Shown one piece after another: positions 18,542 to 27,685 of a stretch of DNA of 64,000 nucleotides. Under the pieces are notes generated by a model, which saw only the letters and a program-made list of their open reading frames with translations, had not been told where the DNA came from and ran no database searches. How positions within the stretch are numbered: the first letter of the stretch is position 1; every line of letters begins with the position of its first letter. A program made the position numbers and the translations under genes. The stretch comes from Methylophilus medardensis (GTDB lineage Bacteria > Pseudomonadota > Gammaproteobacteria > Burkholderiales > Methylophilaceae), in the NCBI RefSeq assembly GCF_006363915.1, contig NZ_CP040946.1; one strand, written 5' to 3'.

Positions 18542-19180
18542 CTAGGCGAACAACCAGGGTTGCGCTTGCTGATGGTTAATTTCAAAACGACGAATTTCTT
18601 CTGCATGTTGCAATGTCAGGCCGATTTCATCCAAACCGTTGAGCAAATTGTGTTTACGGGTTGGCGTAATCTCAAAGCTAAATGTCTGCCCAGAGGGCGT
18701 GGTCACGGTTTGCGAAGCCAAGTCTACATTGAGCGTATATCCCTCATTCGCCAAACATTCTTTAAACAGAATATCCACTTGCTCAGCAGAGGCGACAATC
18801 GGCAAAATGCCGTTTTTGTAGCAATTATTAAAGAAAATATCAGCAAAGCTTGGCGCGATGATCACACGAAAACCTTGATCTTCGATCGCCCATGGCGCGT
18901 GCTCGCGTGAAGAGCCACAACCGAAGTTATCACGCGCCAACAGCACTTGCGCGCCCTGATAGCGCGGCTGGTTCAACACAAAATCTTTGTTTAGCGGACG
19001 CGTGCTGCAATCCATGCCCGGCTCGCCATAATTGGTGTAGCGCCATTCATCAAACAGATAAGGACCAAAGCCTGAGCGTTTGATCGATTTTAAAAACTGT
19101 TTTGGAATAATCGCATCGGTATCCACATTGGCGCGATCCAGCGGGCATGCCAATCCATTTAAAGTATTAAAGGCTTTCAT
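18542..19180 (-). CDS. leuD: 3-isopropylmalate dehydratase small subunit
   Basis: Swivel domain of isopropylmalate isomerase, partner of LeuC. 212 residues with NVDTDAIIPKQFLK and the conserved NFGCGSSREHAPWA. It begins 12 bp after the leuC stop, so the two subunits are translated from one message. Confidence 0.97.
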   Translation of the reverse strand: MKAFNTLNGLACPLDRANVDTDAIIPKQFLKSIKRSGFGPYLFDEWRYTNYGEPGMDCSTRPLNKDFVLNQPRYQGAQVLLARDNFGCGSSREHAPWAIEDQGFRVIIAPSFADIFFNNCYKNGILPIVASAEQVDILFKECLANEGYTLNVDLASQTVTTPSGQTFSFEITPTRKHNLLNGLDEIGLTLQHAEEIRRFEINHQQAQPWLFA

Positions 19181-19192
19181 TATGTTCTCCTG

Positions 19193-20599
19193 TTATGCGC
19201 TACGCACGTCAACAAAATGGCCGGCAATAGCAGCGGCGGCCGCCATTTCTGGGCTCACCAAGTGCGTACGTCCCCCTGGTCCCTGACGACCCTCAAAGTT
19301 ACGGTTGGAGGTAGAAGCGCAGCGTTCACCGGGGCTCAGTCGGTCAGCGTTCATCGCCAGGCACATCGAGCAACCCGGTTCGCGCCATTCAAAACCAGCT
19401 TCAATAAAAATCTTATCCAAGCCTTCAGCCTCTGCCTGACGCTTTACTTGACCAGAGCCAGGAACCACCATCGCCAGCTTGATTGTGCTGGCCACTTTTT
19501 TACCTTTAGCCACGCCGGCGGCTGCACGTAAGTCTTCAATGCGCGAGTTGGTGCATGAACCAATAAAAATTTTATCGAGTTGAATTTGATCTAGCGGCGT
19601 ATTGGCCGTTAAGCCCATGTATTTCAGCGCATTTTCGATACTGGTGCGTTTTGTCGCATCCGTTTCGGTAGCAGGGTCTGGCACCGTAGAGCCAATGGGC
19701 AATACTTGCTCCGGGGAGGTACCCCAAGTCACTTGTGGCGCGATCTCGTCACCATTTAATACAACAACGGTATCGTAAGCGGCATCCACATCAGAGGCGA
19801 GCGTATCCCAGTAAGCGACGGCTTTCGTCCAGTGATCGCCTTTAGGAGCATGCAGACGGCCTTCCAAATAGGCCGCTGTTTTTGCATCTGGTGCAACTAG
19901 TCCGGCACGTGCGCCAGCTTCAATCGCCATATTACACAGTGTCATGCGGCCTTCCATCGACAAGCCACGAATCACTTCGCCGCCGAATTCAATCGCATAG
20001 CCCGTACCACCAGCCGTGCCAATTTTGCCGATAATCGCCAGCGCAACGTCTTTGGCTGTCACGCCTTTACCCAGTTGGCCATCTACGCGCACCAGCATGC
20101 TTTTAGACTTTTTCGCCACCAGCGTTTGCGTGGCCAGCACATGTTCAACCTCAGATGTGCCAATCCCGTGTGCAAGTGCGCCAAATGCACCATGCGTTGA
20201 AGTATGGCTGTCACCGCAGACCACGGTCATGCCAGGCAACGTCGTACCGTTTTCAGGCCCGATAACATGGATGATGCCTTGATCCTTGTTTTTAAAAGGA
20301 AAATACACCAGCGCGCCAAACTCTTTGATGTTGTTGTCTAGCGTTTCAACTTGCAGGCGTGAGATCGGATCTTCAATGCCTTTATCCCAATCTTTGGTGG
20401 GCGTATTATGATCAGGGTTGGCCACAATGCTAGAATTACGCCACGGCTTGCGGCCAGCGATACGTAACCCCTCAAATGCTTGGGGGCTGGTCACTTCGTG
20501 TACCAGATGCCGGTCAATATAGATTAAGCATGTGCCATCTTCCTCTTGGCGCACCACGTGCGATTCCCACAATTTGTCGTACAGCGTTTTGCCTGCCAT
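19193..20599 (-). CDS. leuC: 3-isopropylmalate dehydratase large subunit
   Basis: Aconitase-family [4Fe-4S] enzyme of leucine synthesis. I start at the ATG at 20599 (MAGKTLYDKLWESHVV), preceded by AAAGGAATTGTG; 468 residues. Cluster cysteines are in GSCTNSR and EPGCSMCLAMN. It heads the leuC-leuD-leuB run. The promoter lies in the short space shared with the divergent XRE regulator gene, whose palindromic site may also affect it (inference). Confidence 0.97.
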   Translation of the reverse strand: MAGKTLYDKLWESHVVRQEEDGTCLIYIDRHLVHEVTSPQAFEGLRIAGRKPWRNSSIVANPDHNTPTKDWDKGIEDPISRLQVETLDNNIKEFGALVYFPFKNKDQGIIHVIGPENGTTLPGMTVVCGDSHTSTHGAFGALAHGIGTSEVEHVLATQTLVAKKSKSMLVRVDGQLGKGVTAKDVALAIIGKIGTAGGTGYAIEFGGEVIRGLSMEGRMTLCNMAIEAGARAGLVAPDAKTAAYLEGRLHAPKGDHWTKAVAYWDTLASDVDAAYDTVVVLNGDEIAPQVTWGTSPEQVLPIGSTVPDPATETDATKRTSIENALKYMGLTANTPLDQIQLDKIFIGSCTNSRIEDLRAAAGVAKGKKVASTIKLAMVVPGSGQVKRQAEAEGLDKIFIEAGFEWREPGCSMCLAMNADRLSPGERCASTSNRNFEGRQGPGGRTHLVSPEMAAAAAIAGHFVDVRSA

Positions 20600-20682
20600 C
20601 ACAATTCCTTTCATACCACACAACGATTGATAAACTTTGCGCAGAATACCTAAGTTTTAATACCCTTACAAGAAGATAGAAT

Positions 20683-20703
20683 ATACTAGTATTAGAACTA
20701 ATA
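20683..20703. promoter_or_regulatory. overlapping palindromes in the leuC/XRE divergent promoter
   Basis: ATACTAGTAT (20683-20692) is a perfect 10 bp palindrome and TATTAGAACTAATA (20690-20703) is a perfect 14 bp one; they overlap by three bases. They lie 16 bp before the regulator ATG and about 85 bp before the leuC start. This is the expected place for an autoregulatory operator of a helix-turn-helix protein. No footprint data, so operator identity is inference. Confidence 0.5.
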
Positions 20704-20718
20704 GGATAAACAAATCAA

Positions 20719-21504
20719 ATGGATACAAGACGTCAAGAATTGGCCGAATTTTTGCAAGCGATGCGACAACGAGGCTCACCCGAAGCCTTTGGTTTTCCTT
20801 CTGGCTCCCGCCGACGTACCCAAGGCTTGCGCCGCGAGGAAGTCGCTCAACTGGCCGGGATCAGTGCGACTTGGTATACCTGGATAGAGCAAGCACGCGA
20901 GGTCAACGTCTCGCCAGATGCGCTGGATAGGCTGGCGACTGCGTTGAAATTAAGCAAGTCGGAACGCAGCTATTTGTTTGACATGGCCGACAGACGCGAT
21001 CCGCAAGGCCAGCAAAGCGAGGTAGATACGGCGCCGGACACGCTGGTCACCATGCTTAGCCAAATGCAGCTGCCTGCCTACATCATGGGCCGAACCTGGG
21101 ATATTTTGGCCTGGAATCCAGCGGCTGAAGACTTATTTAGCGGGTTACTGGACATCCCTTGGACGGATGCAACGCGACCTAACTTAATGCGCTTTGTGTT
21201 TATGTCGCCCATAGCGCGATTGTTTGTGGTCAATTGGGAGATGCGCGCGCGCAGACTTGTGGCTGAATTTAGAGCGGATTGCCGTTCTCGGCTAGAAGAA
21301 GCCGAAATCAAACAACTGGTGATTGAATTAAGTAGTAGCGCAGAATTCTCACAATTTTGGAAGCAACACGATGTGCTCGAGCGGCAAGGCGGACTCCGAG
21401 CGTTTCAACATCCTATTCACGGATTGATCCAATTTCAACAAGTGACGCTGAGACCTGTAGAGCAAGAACAACTGAAATTAGTGCTACTACAGCCGTTGGC
21501 ATAA
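20719..21504 (+). CDS. XRE-family regulator with MmyB-like ligand domain
   Basis: 261-residue DNA-binding protein. The helix-turn-helix is near residues 33-60 (GLRREEVAQLAGISATWYTWIEQ), typical of the family with RRTQGLRREEVA. The C-terminal MmyB-like domain (about 100-255) begins PAYIMGRTWDILAWNPAAEDLF; that domain binds fatty-acid-like ligands in studied members. Family members often regulate a neighbouring dehydrogenase or reductase; none is here, and the gene is divergent from leuC. The 3' neighbour is a dead pagP. Targets other than its own promoter are unknown. Confidence 0.88.
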   Translation: MDTRRQELAEFLQAMRQRGSPEAFGFPSGSRRRTQGLRREEVAQLAGISATWYTWIEQAREVNVSPDALDRLATALKLSKSERSYLFDMADRRDPQGQQSEVDTAPDTLVTMLSQMQLPAYIMGRTWDILAWNPAAEDLFSGLLDIPWTDATRPNLMRFVFMSPIARLFVVNWEMRARRLVAEFRADCRSRLEEAEIKQLVIELSSSAEFSQFWKQHDVLERQGGLRAFQHPIHGLIQFQQVTLRPVEQEQLKLVLLQPLA

Positions 21505-21567
21505 GGGACAAAACATTCAAAACTTGCGCAATTCTCATCCAATTATGGATGTTATTAATTTTAATAA

Positions 21568-22059
21568 TACGTAGGGACTAAAAGCAGTTGGCACCAGCAA
21601 CTAAACAGCCACCTAAGCAATGTATGGGCGCAGGCAGATCAAATAGATCTCTATTTACCGCTTGTGGCTTATCACAATCGAAGTATGTACAGAGAAGACA
21701 AAATAAATTCATTTAATGAGTGAGCTTGGGGTTTGGGAATTGGCAAATCCTTGCGAGACGCAGACAGCAACTGGGATGGATATTATGTGATGGCGTTTAA
21801 AGACTCACATGATGATTGGGAGCCTATTGTCGGTTACGGTCATGTCAAAAATCTGATTGGCGATGCAAAAAGCCTGAATGCAGGGCTAGGCCTTACCGTT
21901 AGCTTCACCGCAAGAAGTGATTTTCACTATGTGCCACTGCCCATACTATTGCCGATTGCCGCGGTCGGTTATAACCGGGTGAATCTCAATGCCACCTACA
22001 TCCCCGGCACAAAAGGCAACGGCAATGTCCTATTTATGTGGTCGACCGTCGCATTTTAG
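21568..22059 (+). pseudogene. pagP: lipid A palmitoyltransferase PagP, broken
   Basis: Conceptual translation in one frame gives DLYLPLVAYHNRSMY ... GYYVMAFKDSHDDWEPIVGYG ... YIPGTKGNGNVLFMW, which matches E. coli PagP nearly along its whole mature length, including the HYDLYIP and YIPLPVLLPLASVGYG regions. The frame is broken by TGA at 21721-21723, where E. coli reads NERPWG (here NE-stop-AWG; a CGA-to-TGA change would explain it). The signal peptide is also missing: the frame upstream closes at 21565. The open stretch from 21733 lacks the first beta-strands and could not fold as an OM barrel. PagP transfers palmitate to lipid A in the outer membrane. Confidence 0.85.
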
Positions 22060-22087
22060 TGGCAATGTTTGTGATACAGCGCCAACA

Positions 22088-23656
22088 CTAACTGCGCAGT
22101 AACTGATATTCAATGGCATCTTTGAGTGCCAGCCATGATGCCTGAATAATATCTGAAGACACCCCCATGGTCGCCCATGTCGTGTGCTGATCTGTAGACT
22201 CAATCAATACACGCACTTTTGCCGCCGTCGCCAAATTTGAATCCAACACGCGCACTTTATAATCCACTAGTTTGATCTCTTTAATGGCTGGGTAAAAGGG
22301 CTCTAATGCCTTGCGCATGGCCTGATCCAGCGCATTCACCGGTCCATCTCCTTGCGCTGTTGCAGCAGCCTCCTCACCCTTAACGTGCAGATGGATACTG
22401 ACTGAGGAGTTGAGGCCATCCGCTGAGGGCTCATAGATATTCACGTTGTATTGCTTGAGACTAAAAAACGGCTCAAATTTACCCAGTAACTTTTGCATCA
22501 GCACGTCAAAAGAGCTTTCAGCATTTTCAAATTGATAGCCCTCATGTTCCAGCGCCTTTAAATGCTCCAAAATGTTGATCGCGGCAGCAGATTCTTTTGT
22601 CAGCGTGGGGTCAATTTGCTGCAACTTACGCAATATGGCGCCCCGCCCGGCCACTTCAGACACCAGAATATGACGCTCATTACCGACCACCGTCGGGCTG
22701 ATGTGCTCATAGGATTTGGGGTTTTTATTGACAGCATCAATATGCATGCCGCCTTTATGTGCAAAGGCATCTTGGCCAACATATGCGGCTTTGTCATTGA
22801 AAGCCACATTGGCCACTTCACTCACAAAGCGCGCGGCCGCCGTTAAATCGCTCAATTGGCTTTCAGAGATACAAGCTATCCCAAGTTTGAGCTGCACATT
22901 AGGAATAATAGACACCAGATTGGCATTTCCACAACGCTCGCCAATGCCGTTAATGGTGCCTTGCACTTGCATAGCGCCCGCTTGGACAGCCGCAACTGAG
23001 TTCGCAACGGCCATCTCACAATCGTTATGACAATGAATACCGATCTGCACCGCTGGAAACTGCGCCACCACGGTTTGTGTGATGGTAAACACTTCATTTG
23101 GAAAAGTCCCGCCGTTGGTGTCGCACAAAGCCAGCACATCTGCGCCTGCTGCCACAGCAGCTTGTAGCGTTTGCATGGCGTAGTCAGGGTTGGCTTTGTA
23201 GCCATCGTAAAAATGCTCGGCATCGAACACCACTTCTTTACCCTGCGCTTTTAAAAAAGCAATGGTGTCGCCAATCATGGCGAGGTTTTCTTGCAAGGTG
23301 GTGCGCAAGATGTCTGTGACCTGATAATCCCAGCTTTTGCCAAAAATAGCCACTGCCTGCGTATTGGCAGACAGTAATGATTGCAGATTTTTGTCTTCAG
23401 CTGCCGCAATGCCAATCCGACGTGTACTGCCAAAAGCGATGATTTTGGCATGTTGCAATGCCAACTCGCCGACACGGGCAAAAAACTCCAAATCCTTGGG
23501 ATTAGAACCCGGATTGCCTGCCTCAATGTAGCCAATACCCAGTTGGTCTAGGCGTTGCACGACCTTGAGCTTATCCTCAACTGAAAAAGACACTCCCTGC
23601 GCTTGCGCGCCATCGCGCAGCGTGGAGTCGTAGGCAATGACACGACGACTGGCCAT
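22088..23656 (-). CDS. cimA: (R)-citramalate synthase
   Basis: 522-residue DRE-TIM metallolyase. The N-terminal YDSTLRDGAQAQGVSFSVED, the substrate-lid region and GERCGNANL are the catalytic core, with the LeuA-type allosteric dimer domain at about 385-515. It condenses pyruvate and acetyl-CoA to citramalate, giving a threonine-independent route to isoleucine through LeuCDB. It starts 5 bp after argG's stop without a clear ribosome site, suggesting coupling to argG. The longer type with the Geobacter-like sequence supports CimA over homocitrate or isopropylmalate synthase. Confidence 0.92.
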   Translation of the reverse strand: MASRRVIAYDSTLRDGAQAQGVSFSVEDKLKVVQRLDQLGIGYIEAGNPGSNPKDLEFFARVGELALQHAKIIAFGSTRRIGIAAAEDKNLQSLLSANTQAVAIFGKSWDYQVTDILRTTLQENLAMIGDTIAFLKAQGKEVVFDAEHFYDGYKANPDYAMQTLQAAVAAGADVLALCDTNGGTFPNEVFTITQTVVAQFPAVQIGIHCHNDCEMAVANSVAAVQAGAMQVQGTINGIGERCGNANLVSIIPNVQLKLGIACISESQLSDLTAAARFVSEVANVAFNDKAAYVGQDAFAHKGGMHIDAVNKNPKSYEHISPTVVGNERHILVSEVAGRGAILRKLQQIDPTLTKESAAAINILEHLKALEHEGYQFENAESSFDVLMQKLLGKFEPFFSLKQYNVNIYEPSADGLNSSVSIHLHVKGEEAAATAQGDGPVNALDQAMRKALEPFYPAIKEIKLVDYKVRVLDSNLATAAKVRVLIESTDQHTTWATMGVSSDIIQASWLALKDAIEYQLLRS

Positions 23657-23661
23657 AAAAA

Positions 23662-24885
23662 TTACTTTTTGCGTTGGTGCAGGTTAGCGGCAATTCGCAT
23701 GCGCAATGCATTCAGCTTAATAAAGCCGCCAGCATCTTTCTGGTCATAAGCGCCTTTGTCATCCTCAAACGTAGCAATCGTAGAATCGAATAAAGAATCG
23801 GTCTGACTATCACGTCCAACCACAATCACATTACCCTTGTAGAGTTTGACTCGCACCCAGCCGTTGACTGTGGCTTGGGTATGGTCAATCAAGGTTTGCA
23901 ACGCAATGCGCTCTGGGCTCCACCAGTAACCGTTGTAAATGAGGCTTGCATAACGGGGCATTAAATCGTCTTTCAAATGCGCGACTTCACGGTCTAGGGT
24001 AATGCTTTCAATGGCGCGGTGTGCCTTGAGTAGGATGGTGCCGCCTGGCGTTTCGTAGCAACCGCGTGATTTCATCCCCACATAACGGTTTTCAACCAAG
24101 TCGAGGCGTCCGACGCCATGTTTGCCGCCAATACGGTTCAGCTCGGCCAGAATCTCATACGCTTTCATGGCTTTGCCGTTTAAGGCAACGATATCGCCGT
24201 GTTTGAATTCAATATCGAGGTATTCAGCAGCATCTGGGGCTTTTTCAGGTGACACTGTCCAGCGCCACATGTCTTCTTCGGCTTCTGCTGCTGGATTTTC
24301 AAGGTGACGGCCTTCGTAAGAAATATGCAATAAGTTGGCATCCATAGAGTATGGACTACCGCCTTGCTTGTGCTTCATATCCACCGGAATGCCGTGTTGC
24401 TCTGCGTAGGCCAGCAGTTTTTCACGTGACAACAGGTCCCACTCACGCCAAGGCGCAATAATTTGAATGTTTGGGTTGAGGGCGTATGCGCCCAATTCAA
24501 AACGCACTTGGTCGTTACCCTTGCCGGTCGCGCCATGTGAAATCGCATCCGCTTTGGTTTCTTTGGCAATTTCAATTAAACGCTTGGCAATCAGCGGACG
24601 TGCGATAGAGGTACCGAGTAAGTATTCTCCCTCGTAGACCGTATTGGCACGAAACATCGGGAACACGAAATCACGCACGAACTCTTCACGCAGGTCATCA
24701 ATATAAATTTCATTAACGCCAAACTTTTTGGCTTTTTCGCGCGCCGGCTCTAATTCTTCGCCTTGGCCGAGGTCAGCGGTAAAAGTAACGACTTCACATT
24801 GATAGGTGTCTTGCAGCCACTTCAAAATGACGGAAGTGTCTAAACCGCCAGAATACGCCAACACCGCTTTTTTAATATCGCTCAT
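23662..24885 (-). CDS. argG: argininosuccinate synthase
   Basis: ATP-dependent joining of citrulline and aspartate in arginine synthesis. 407 residues. The P-loop-like ATP site AYSGGLDTSVI is at the N-terminus; GATGKGNDQVRFE and GRLDLVENRYVGMKSRG are family signatures. It lies between argF (110 bp upstream, with two hairpins in the gap) and cimA. Confidence 0.97.
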   Translation of the reverse strand: MSDIKKAVLAYSGGLDTSVILKWLQDTYQCEVVTFTADLGQGEELEPAREKAKKFGVNEIYIDDLREEFVRDFVFPMFRANTVYEGEYLLGTSIARPLIAKRLIEIAKETKADAISHGATGKGNDQVRFELGAYALNPNIQIIAPWREWDLLSREKLLAYAEQHGIPVDMKHKQGGSPYSMDANLLHISYEGRHLENPAAEAEEDMWRWTVSPEKAPDAAEYLDIEFKHGDIVALNGKAMKAYEILAELNRIGGKHGVGRLDLVENRYVGMKSRGCYETPGGTILLKAHRAIESITLDREVAHLKDDLMPRYASLIYNGYWWSPERIALQTLIDHTQATVNGWVRVKLYKGNVIVVGRDSQTDSLFDSTIATFEDDKGAYDQKDAGGFIKLNALRMRIAANLHQRKK

Positions 24886-24913
24886 CTAAATTATCCCAAT
24901 ACTGAATTCATCT

Positions 24914-24974
24914 GGCTTGTCTGCGCAAGCCGTTTATATTAACTAATACCGCATGTGGCGGCTTCGCGCCGCCA
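24914..24974. repeat. two hairpins between argF and argG
   Basis: GGCTTG-TCTGCG-CAAGCC (24914-24931) and TGGCGGC-TTCGC-GCCGCCA (24956-24974) are perfect stems of 6 and 7 bp. Neither is followed by a clear T-tract on the minus strand. They may slow the polymerase or protect the argF 3' end; function unknown. Confidence 0.5.
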
Positions 24975-24995
24975 GACGCTTGTCATCGCCACCTG

Positions 24996-25910
24996 TTATG
25001 CAGCAACCTTGCCTAGCAGCAGGTATTCCATGAGGGCCTTTTGCGTATGCAAGCGATTCTCTGCCTCGTCCCATACCACGCTTTGTTTGCCATCAATCAC
25101 CTCGGCGGAGACTTCTTCACCGCGATGTGCTGGCAAGCAATGCATAAACACCGCGTCGGCTTTGGCGACTTTCATCATGTCTTCGTCGACTTGCCAATCC
25201 GCAAAGTCTTTGCGGCGCTCTTCGTTTTCTGCCTCAAAACCCATTGAGGTCCACACATCCGTGGTCACCAAGTCGGCGTCACGTGCGGCTTCCATGGGGT
25301 CAGCGAAAGACTCAAAGTGCGAAGTGCCATACAAATTAGCGCGCTCAGGCTCGACCTCGTAACCGGGTGGCGTTGACACATGCACATTAAAATCCAGCAC
25401 TTCAGCCGCCTGTAGCCAGGTATTACAAACGTTATTGCTGTCGCCGATCCATGCGACGGTTTTGCCTTGAATCGAACCTCTATGCTCGATAAAAGTAAAA
25501 ATATCGGCAAGGATTTGGCAAGGGTGATACTCGTTAGTCAGGCCGTTAATCACCGGCACACGTGAGTTTTGCGCGAAACGTTCAATAATGCTTTGCTCGT
25601 AGGTACGAATCATGACGATATCACTCATCCGTGAAATCACTTGCGCCGCATCTTCTACCGGCTCGCCGCGGCCCAGCTGTGAGTCACGCGTATTCAGGTA
25701 AATGGCCGAGCCACCCAACTGTTGCATGCCTGCTTCAAACGACAAGCGAGTCCGTGTACTGGCTTTTTCAAAAATCATCACCAAGGTGCGATCAACCAAA
25801 GGCCAATATTGCTTGTAGTCCTTAAACTGCGATTTAATCCACTTTGCGCGGGCAAATATATGTTCAATTTCATCGCGGGTCAGATCATTAAACTGCAAAA
25901 AGTGTTTCAT
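24996..25910 (-). CDS. argF: ornithine carbamoyltransferase
   Basis: Transfers carbamoyl phosphate to ornithine to make citrulline. The carbamoyl-phosphate site FEKASTRTRLSFE, the HPCQILAD motif and the ornithine-site FMHCLPAHRG are visible. I start at the ATG at 25910 (MKHFLQFNDLTRDE, 304 residues), the usual family start; ATG codons at 25919 and 25916 and a GTG at 25946 are also in frame, and none has a strong ribosome site. The gene follows argD closely, with the longest reading overlapping the argD stop. Confidence 0.95.
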   Translation of the reverse strand: MKHFLQFNDLTRDEIEHIFARAKWIKSQFKDYKQYWPLVDRTLVMIFEKASTRTRLSFEAGMQQLGGSAIYLNTRDSQLGRGEPVEDAAQVISRMSDIVMIRTYEQSIIERFAQNSRVPVINGLTNEYHPCQILADIFTFIEHRGSIQGKTVAWIGDSNNVCNTWLQAAEVLDFNVHVSTPPGYEVEPERANLYGTSHFESFADPMEAARDADLVTTDVWTSMGFEAENEERRKDFADWQVDEDMMKVAKADAVFMHCLPAHRGEEVSAEVIDGKQSVVWDEAENRLHTQKALMEYLLLGKVAA

Positions 25911-25938
25911 ACTCATCATGTGTAAGGTACTTGTTTGA

Positions 25939-27129
25939 TCAAGCACTCGCCTTTAAAAAATTCAATATCAACGGTGCCAGTCTACCCACCAGTTCATCCG
26001 CTTCGTGTTTATTCATCACCAGCGGTGGCAGTAAACGAATAACCTTCTCAGAGGTGACGTTAATCAGCACTTTGGCGGCCAACGCCTGCTTAACCAACTC
26101 AGCACAAGGTTTATTCAGCTCGATGCCGATCATCATGCCGGCGTTACGCACATTCACTACGCCCGCCTCGTCTTTGAGCGCAGAGAGAAATTGTTGACGA
26201 ATGTAGCCACCGACTTCTTCAGCGTTCTCGCGCAGTTTTTCTTCTGTGATGATATCCAAGGTGGCCAGCCCCGCTGCCGAAGCTAATGGGTTACCACCAA
26301 AGGTGGAACCATGTTTGCCCGGCACGAAGGTCTCAGCAGCCACCCCGCGCGCCACACAAGCACCAATCGGCACGCCAGAACCCAGCCCTTTGGCCAAGGT
26401 CATCACATCAGGCAAGATCCCCGCGTGCTGAAAGGCGAACCAAGTGCCGGTTCTGGCAATCCCAGACTGCACTTCATCAACCATTAATAGCCAGCCGTTG
26501 GCATCACAGATCTCGCGCAATCCTTGGAGGTAGGCTTTGAGGCTAGCAGGAATATGAATGCCACCTTCGCCTTGCACCGGCTCTACCAGAATGGCGACGA
26601 CGTTGTTTTTGTGTGAAGCAATCGTTTTGATAGCTTCCAGGTTATCAAAAGGAACCCGCAGGAATCCGCTGACCAAGGGCTCAAAACCTGCCTGCACTTT
26701 ACGGTTACCTGTGGCAGACAAGGTGGCCATGGTTCTGCCATGAAAACTTTGGTCCATCACGATAATTTCCGGATGATCGACACCTTTGTTGTGTCCATAC
26801 AAACGCGCTAATTTAATTGCGGCTTCATTGGCTTCGCAGCCAGAATTACAGAAAAATACACGGTCCATGCCCGAGAGCGCAGCCAGTTTGTCAGCCAGTG
26901 CCGATTGCTCTGCAATCTGATAGATATTAGACACATGAATCAACTTGGCAATTTGCGCATTCAATGCGGCGACAAATTTAGGGTGGGCATGCCCTAAACC
27001 ATTCACGGCCACCCCGGACAGCGCATCCAGATAGCGATCACCGGCAGTATCTGTCAACCAGACGCCCTCACCTTTGACAAAAGTCACCGGCTGTCTACCA
27101 TAGGTGTTCATTAAGTGTTCCGAATGCAT
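25939..27129 (-). CDS. argD: acetylornithine/succinyldiaminopimelate aminotransferase
   Basis: PLP class-III aminotransferase in arginine (and possibly lysine) synthesis. Starting at the ATG at 27129 (MHSEHLMNTYGRQPV), preceded by AAGGG, it has 396 residues. The PLP lysine is in TLAKGLGSGVPIGA and the PLP aspartate in LMVDEVQSGIARTG. An in-frame extension to 27153 would run to the edge of the upstream terminator hairpin (27146-27175), which supports the shorter start. Confidence 0.95.
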   Translation of the reverse strand: MHSEHLMNTYGRQPVTFVKGEGVWLTDTAGDRYLDALSGVAVNGLGHAHPKFVAALNAQIAKLIHVSNIYQIAEQSALADKLAALSGMDRVFFCNSGCEANEAAIKLARLYGHNKGVDHPEIIVMDQSFHGRTMATLSATGNRKVQAGFEPLVSGFLRVPFDNLEAIKTIASHKNNVVAILVEPVQGEGGIHIPASLKAYLQGLREICDANGWLLMVDEVQSGIARTGTWFAFQHAGILPDVMTLAKGLGSGVPIGACVARGVAAETFVPGKHGSTFGGNPLASAAGLATLDIITEEKLRENAEEVGGYIRQQFLSALKDEAGVVNVRNAGMMIGIELNKPCAELVKQALAAKVLINVTSEKVIRLLPPLVMNKHEADELVGRLAPLILNFLKASA

Positions 27130-27145
27130 TTCAAACCCTTTTTCA

Positions 27146-27175
27146 AAAAACAAAAACGGCGGCTTAAGCCGCCGT
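27146..27175 (-). terminator. intrinsic terminator upstream of argD
   Basis: ACGGCGGC-TTAA-GCCGCCGT is a perfect 8 bp stem with a 4-nt loop, followed on the minus strand by TTTTTGTTTTTTG. It ends the transcript of the urate-hydroxylase-like gene (stop at 27192) and means argD needs its own promoter or read-through. Confidence 0.88.
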
Positions 27176-27191
27176 AAACGCCTTAAACCTG

Positions 27192-27683
27192 CTAAAAACC
27201 GAGTGCTGCGCGATGACTCAAGCCATTTGCCATAAAGAACAACATCGGCAGTGAGAGCATCAAATTGGTGCGTGAGGCCAACATCGCTACCCGTCGTGCC
27301 TGATTTTTCTGCGCTTCATCTGCGGGCACAAAACCAAGAATCTTTTTCTGATTTGGCCAAATCAATACCCACACGTTAAACAACATAATGGTGCCTAACC
27401 AAGCACCGACGCCGATCAATTCAAAACCATTGCGTAGGGCAAACGCGTCGACAAAATGTGGCCCCAACAAGGCCGCCCCAGCCACCCAAGTAACCACAGC
27501 GGACCAGCGAAACCAGAGCAAAGCGCGAGGTGCAATGTGTTTATTGATGCCTGCAGCGGTGCCATCAGCGGCAGCCGCTTTGAGGCCTGCCATTTGTACC
27601 AAGTTAAAATAATACAGTAGGCCTACCCAGGTCACGCCTGCCAAAAGATGAATCCATCGCGCGATTGCCGGCACTAATTCCAT
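27192..27683 (-). CDS. PuuD-like (urate hydroxylase N-domain) membrane protein
   Basis: 163-residue integral membrane protein with about four helices. The starts ARWIHLLAGVTWVGLLYYFN and WFRWSAVVTWVAGAALL and the histidine in WIHLLAG resemble the membrane domain of PuuD-type urate hydroxylases, but the C-terminal cytochrome c domain is absent. Such lone domains are common and not proven to act on urate. I start at the ATG at 27683; the longer TTG start overlaps the preceding 34-residue gene. The two genes are 2 bp apart and likely coupled. Confidence 0.75.
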   Translation of the reverse strand: MELVPAIARWIHLLAGVTWVGLLYYFNLVQMAGLKAAAADGTAAGINKHIAPRALLWFRWSAVVTWVAGAALLGPHFVDAFALRNGFELIGVGAWLGTIMLFNVWVLIWPNQKKILGFVPADEAQKNQARRVAMLASRTNLMLSLPMLFFMANGLSHRAALGF

Positions 27684-27685
27684 GA

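Noticed and set aside
21733..22059. Short functional PagP starting at 21733
   Set aside because: It would lack the signal peptide, the N-terminal helix and the first strands; the matching sequence continues upstream past a TGA, so it is the tail of a pseudogene.
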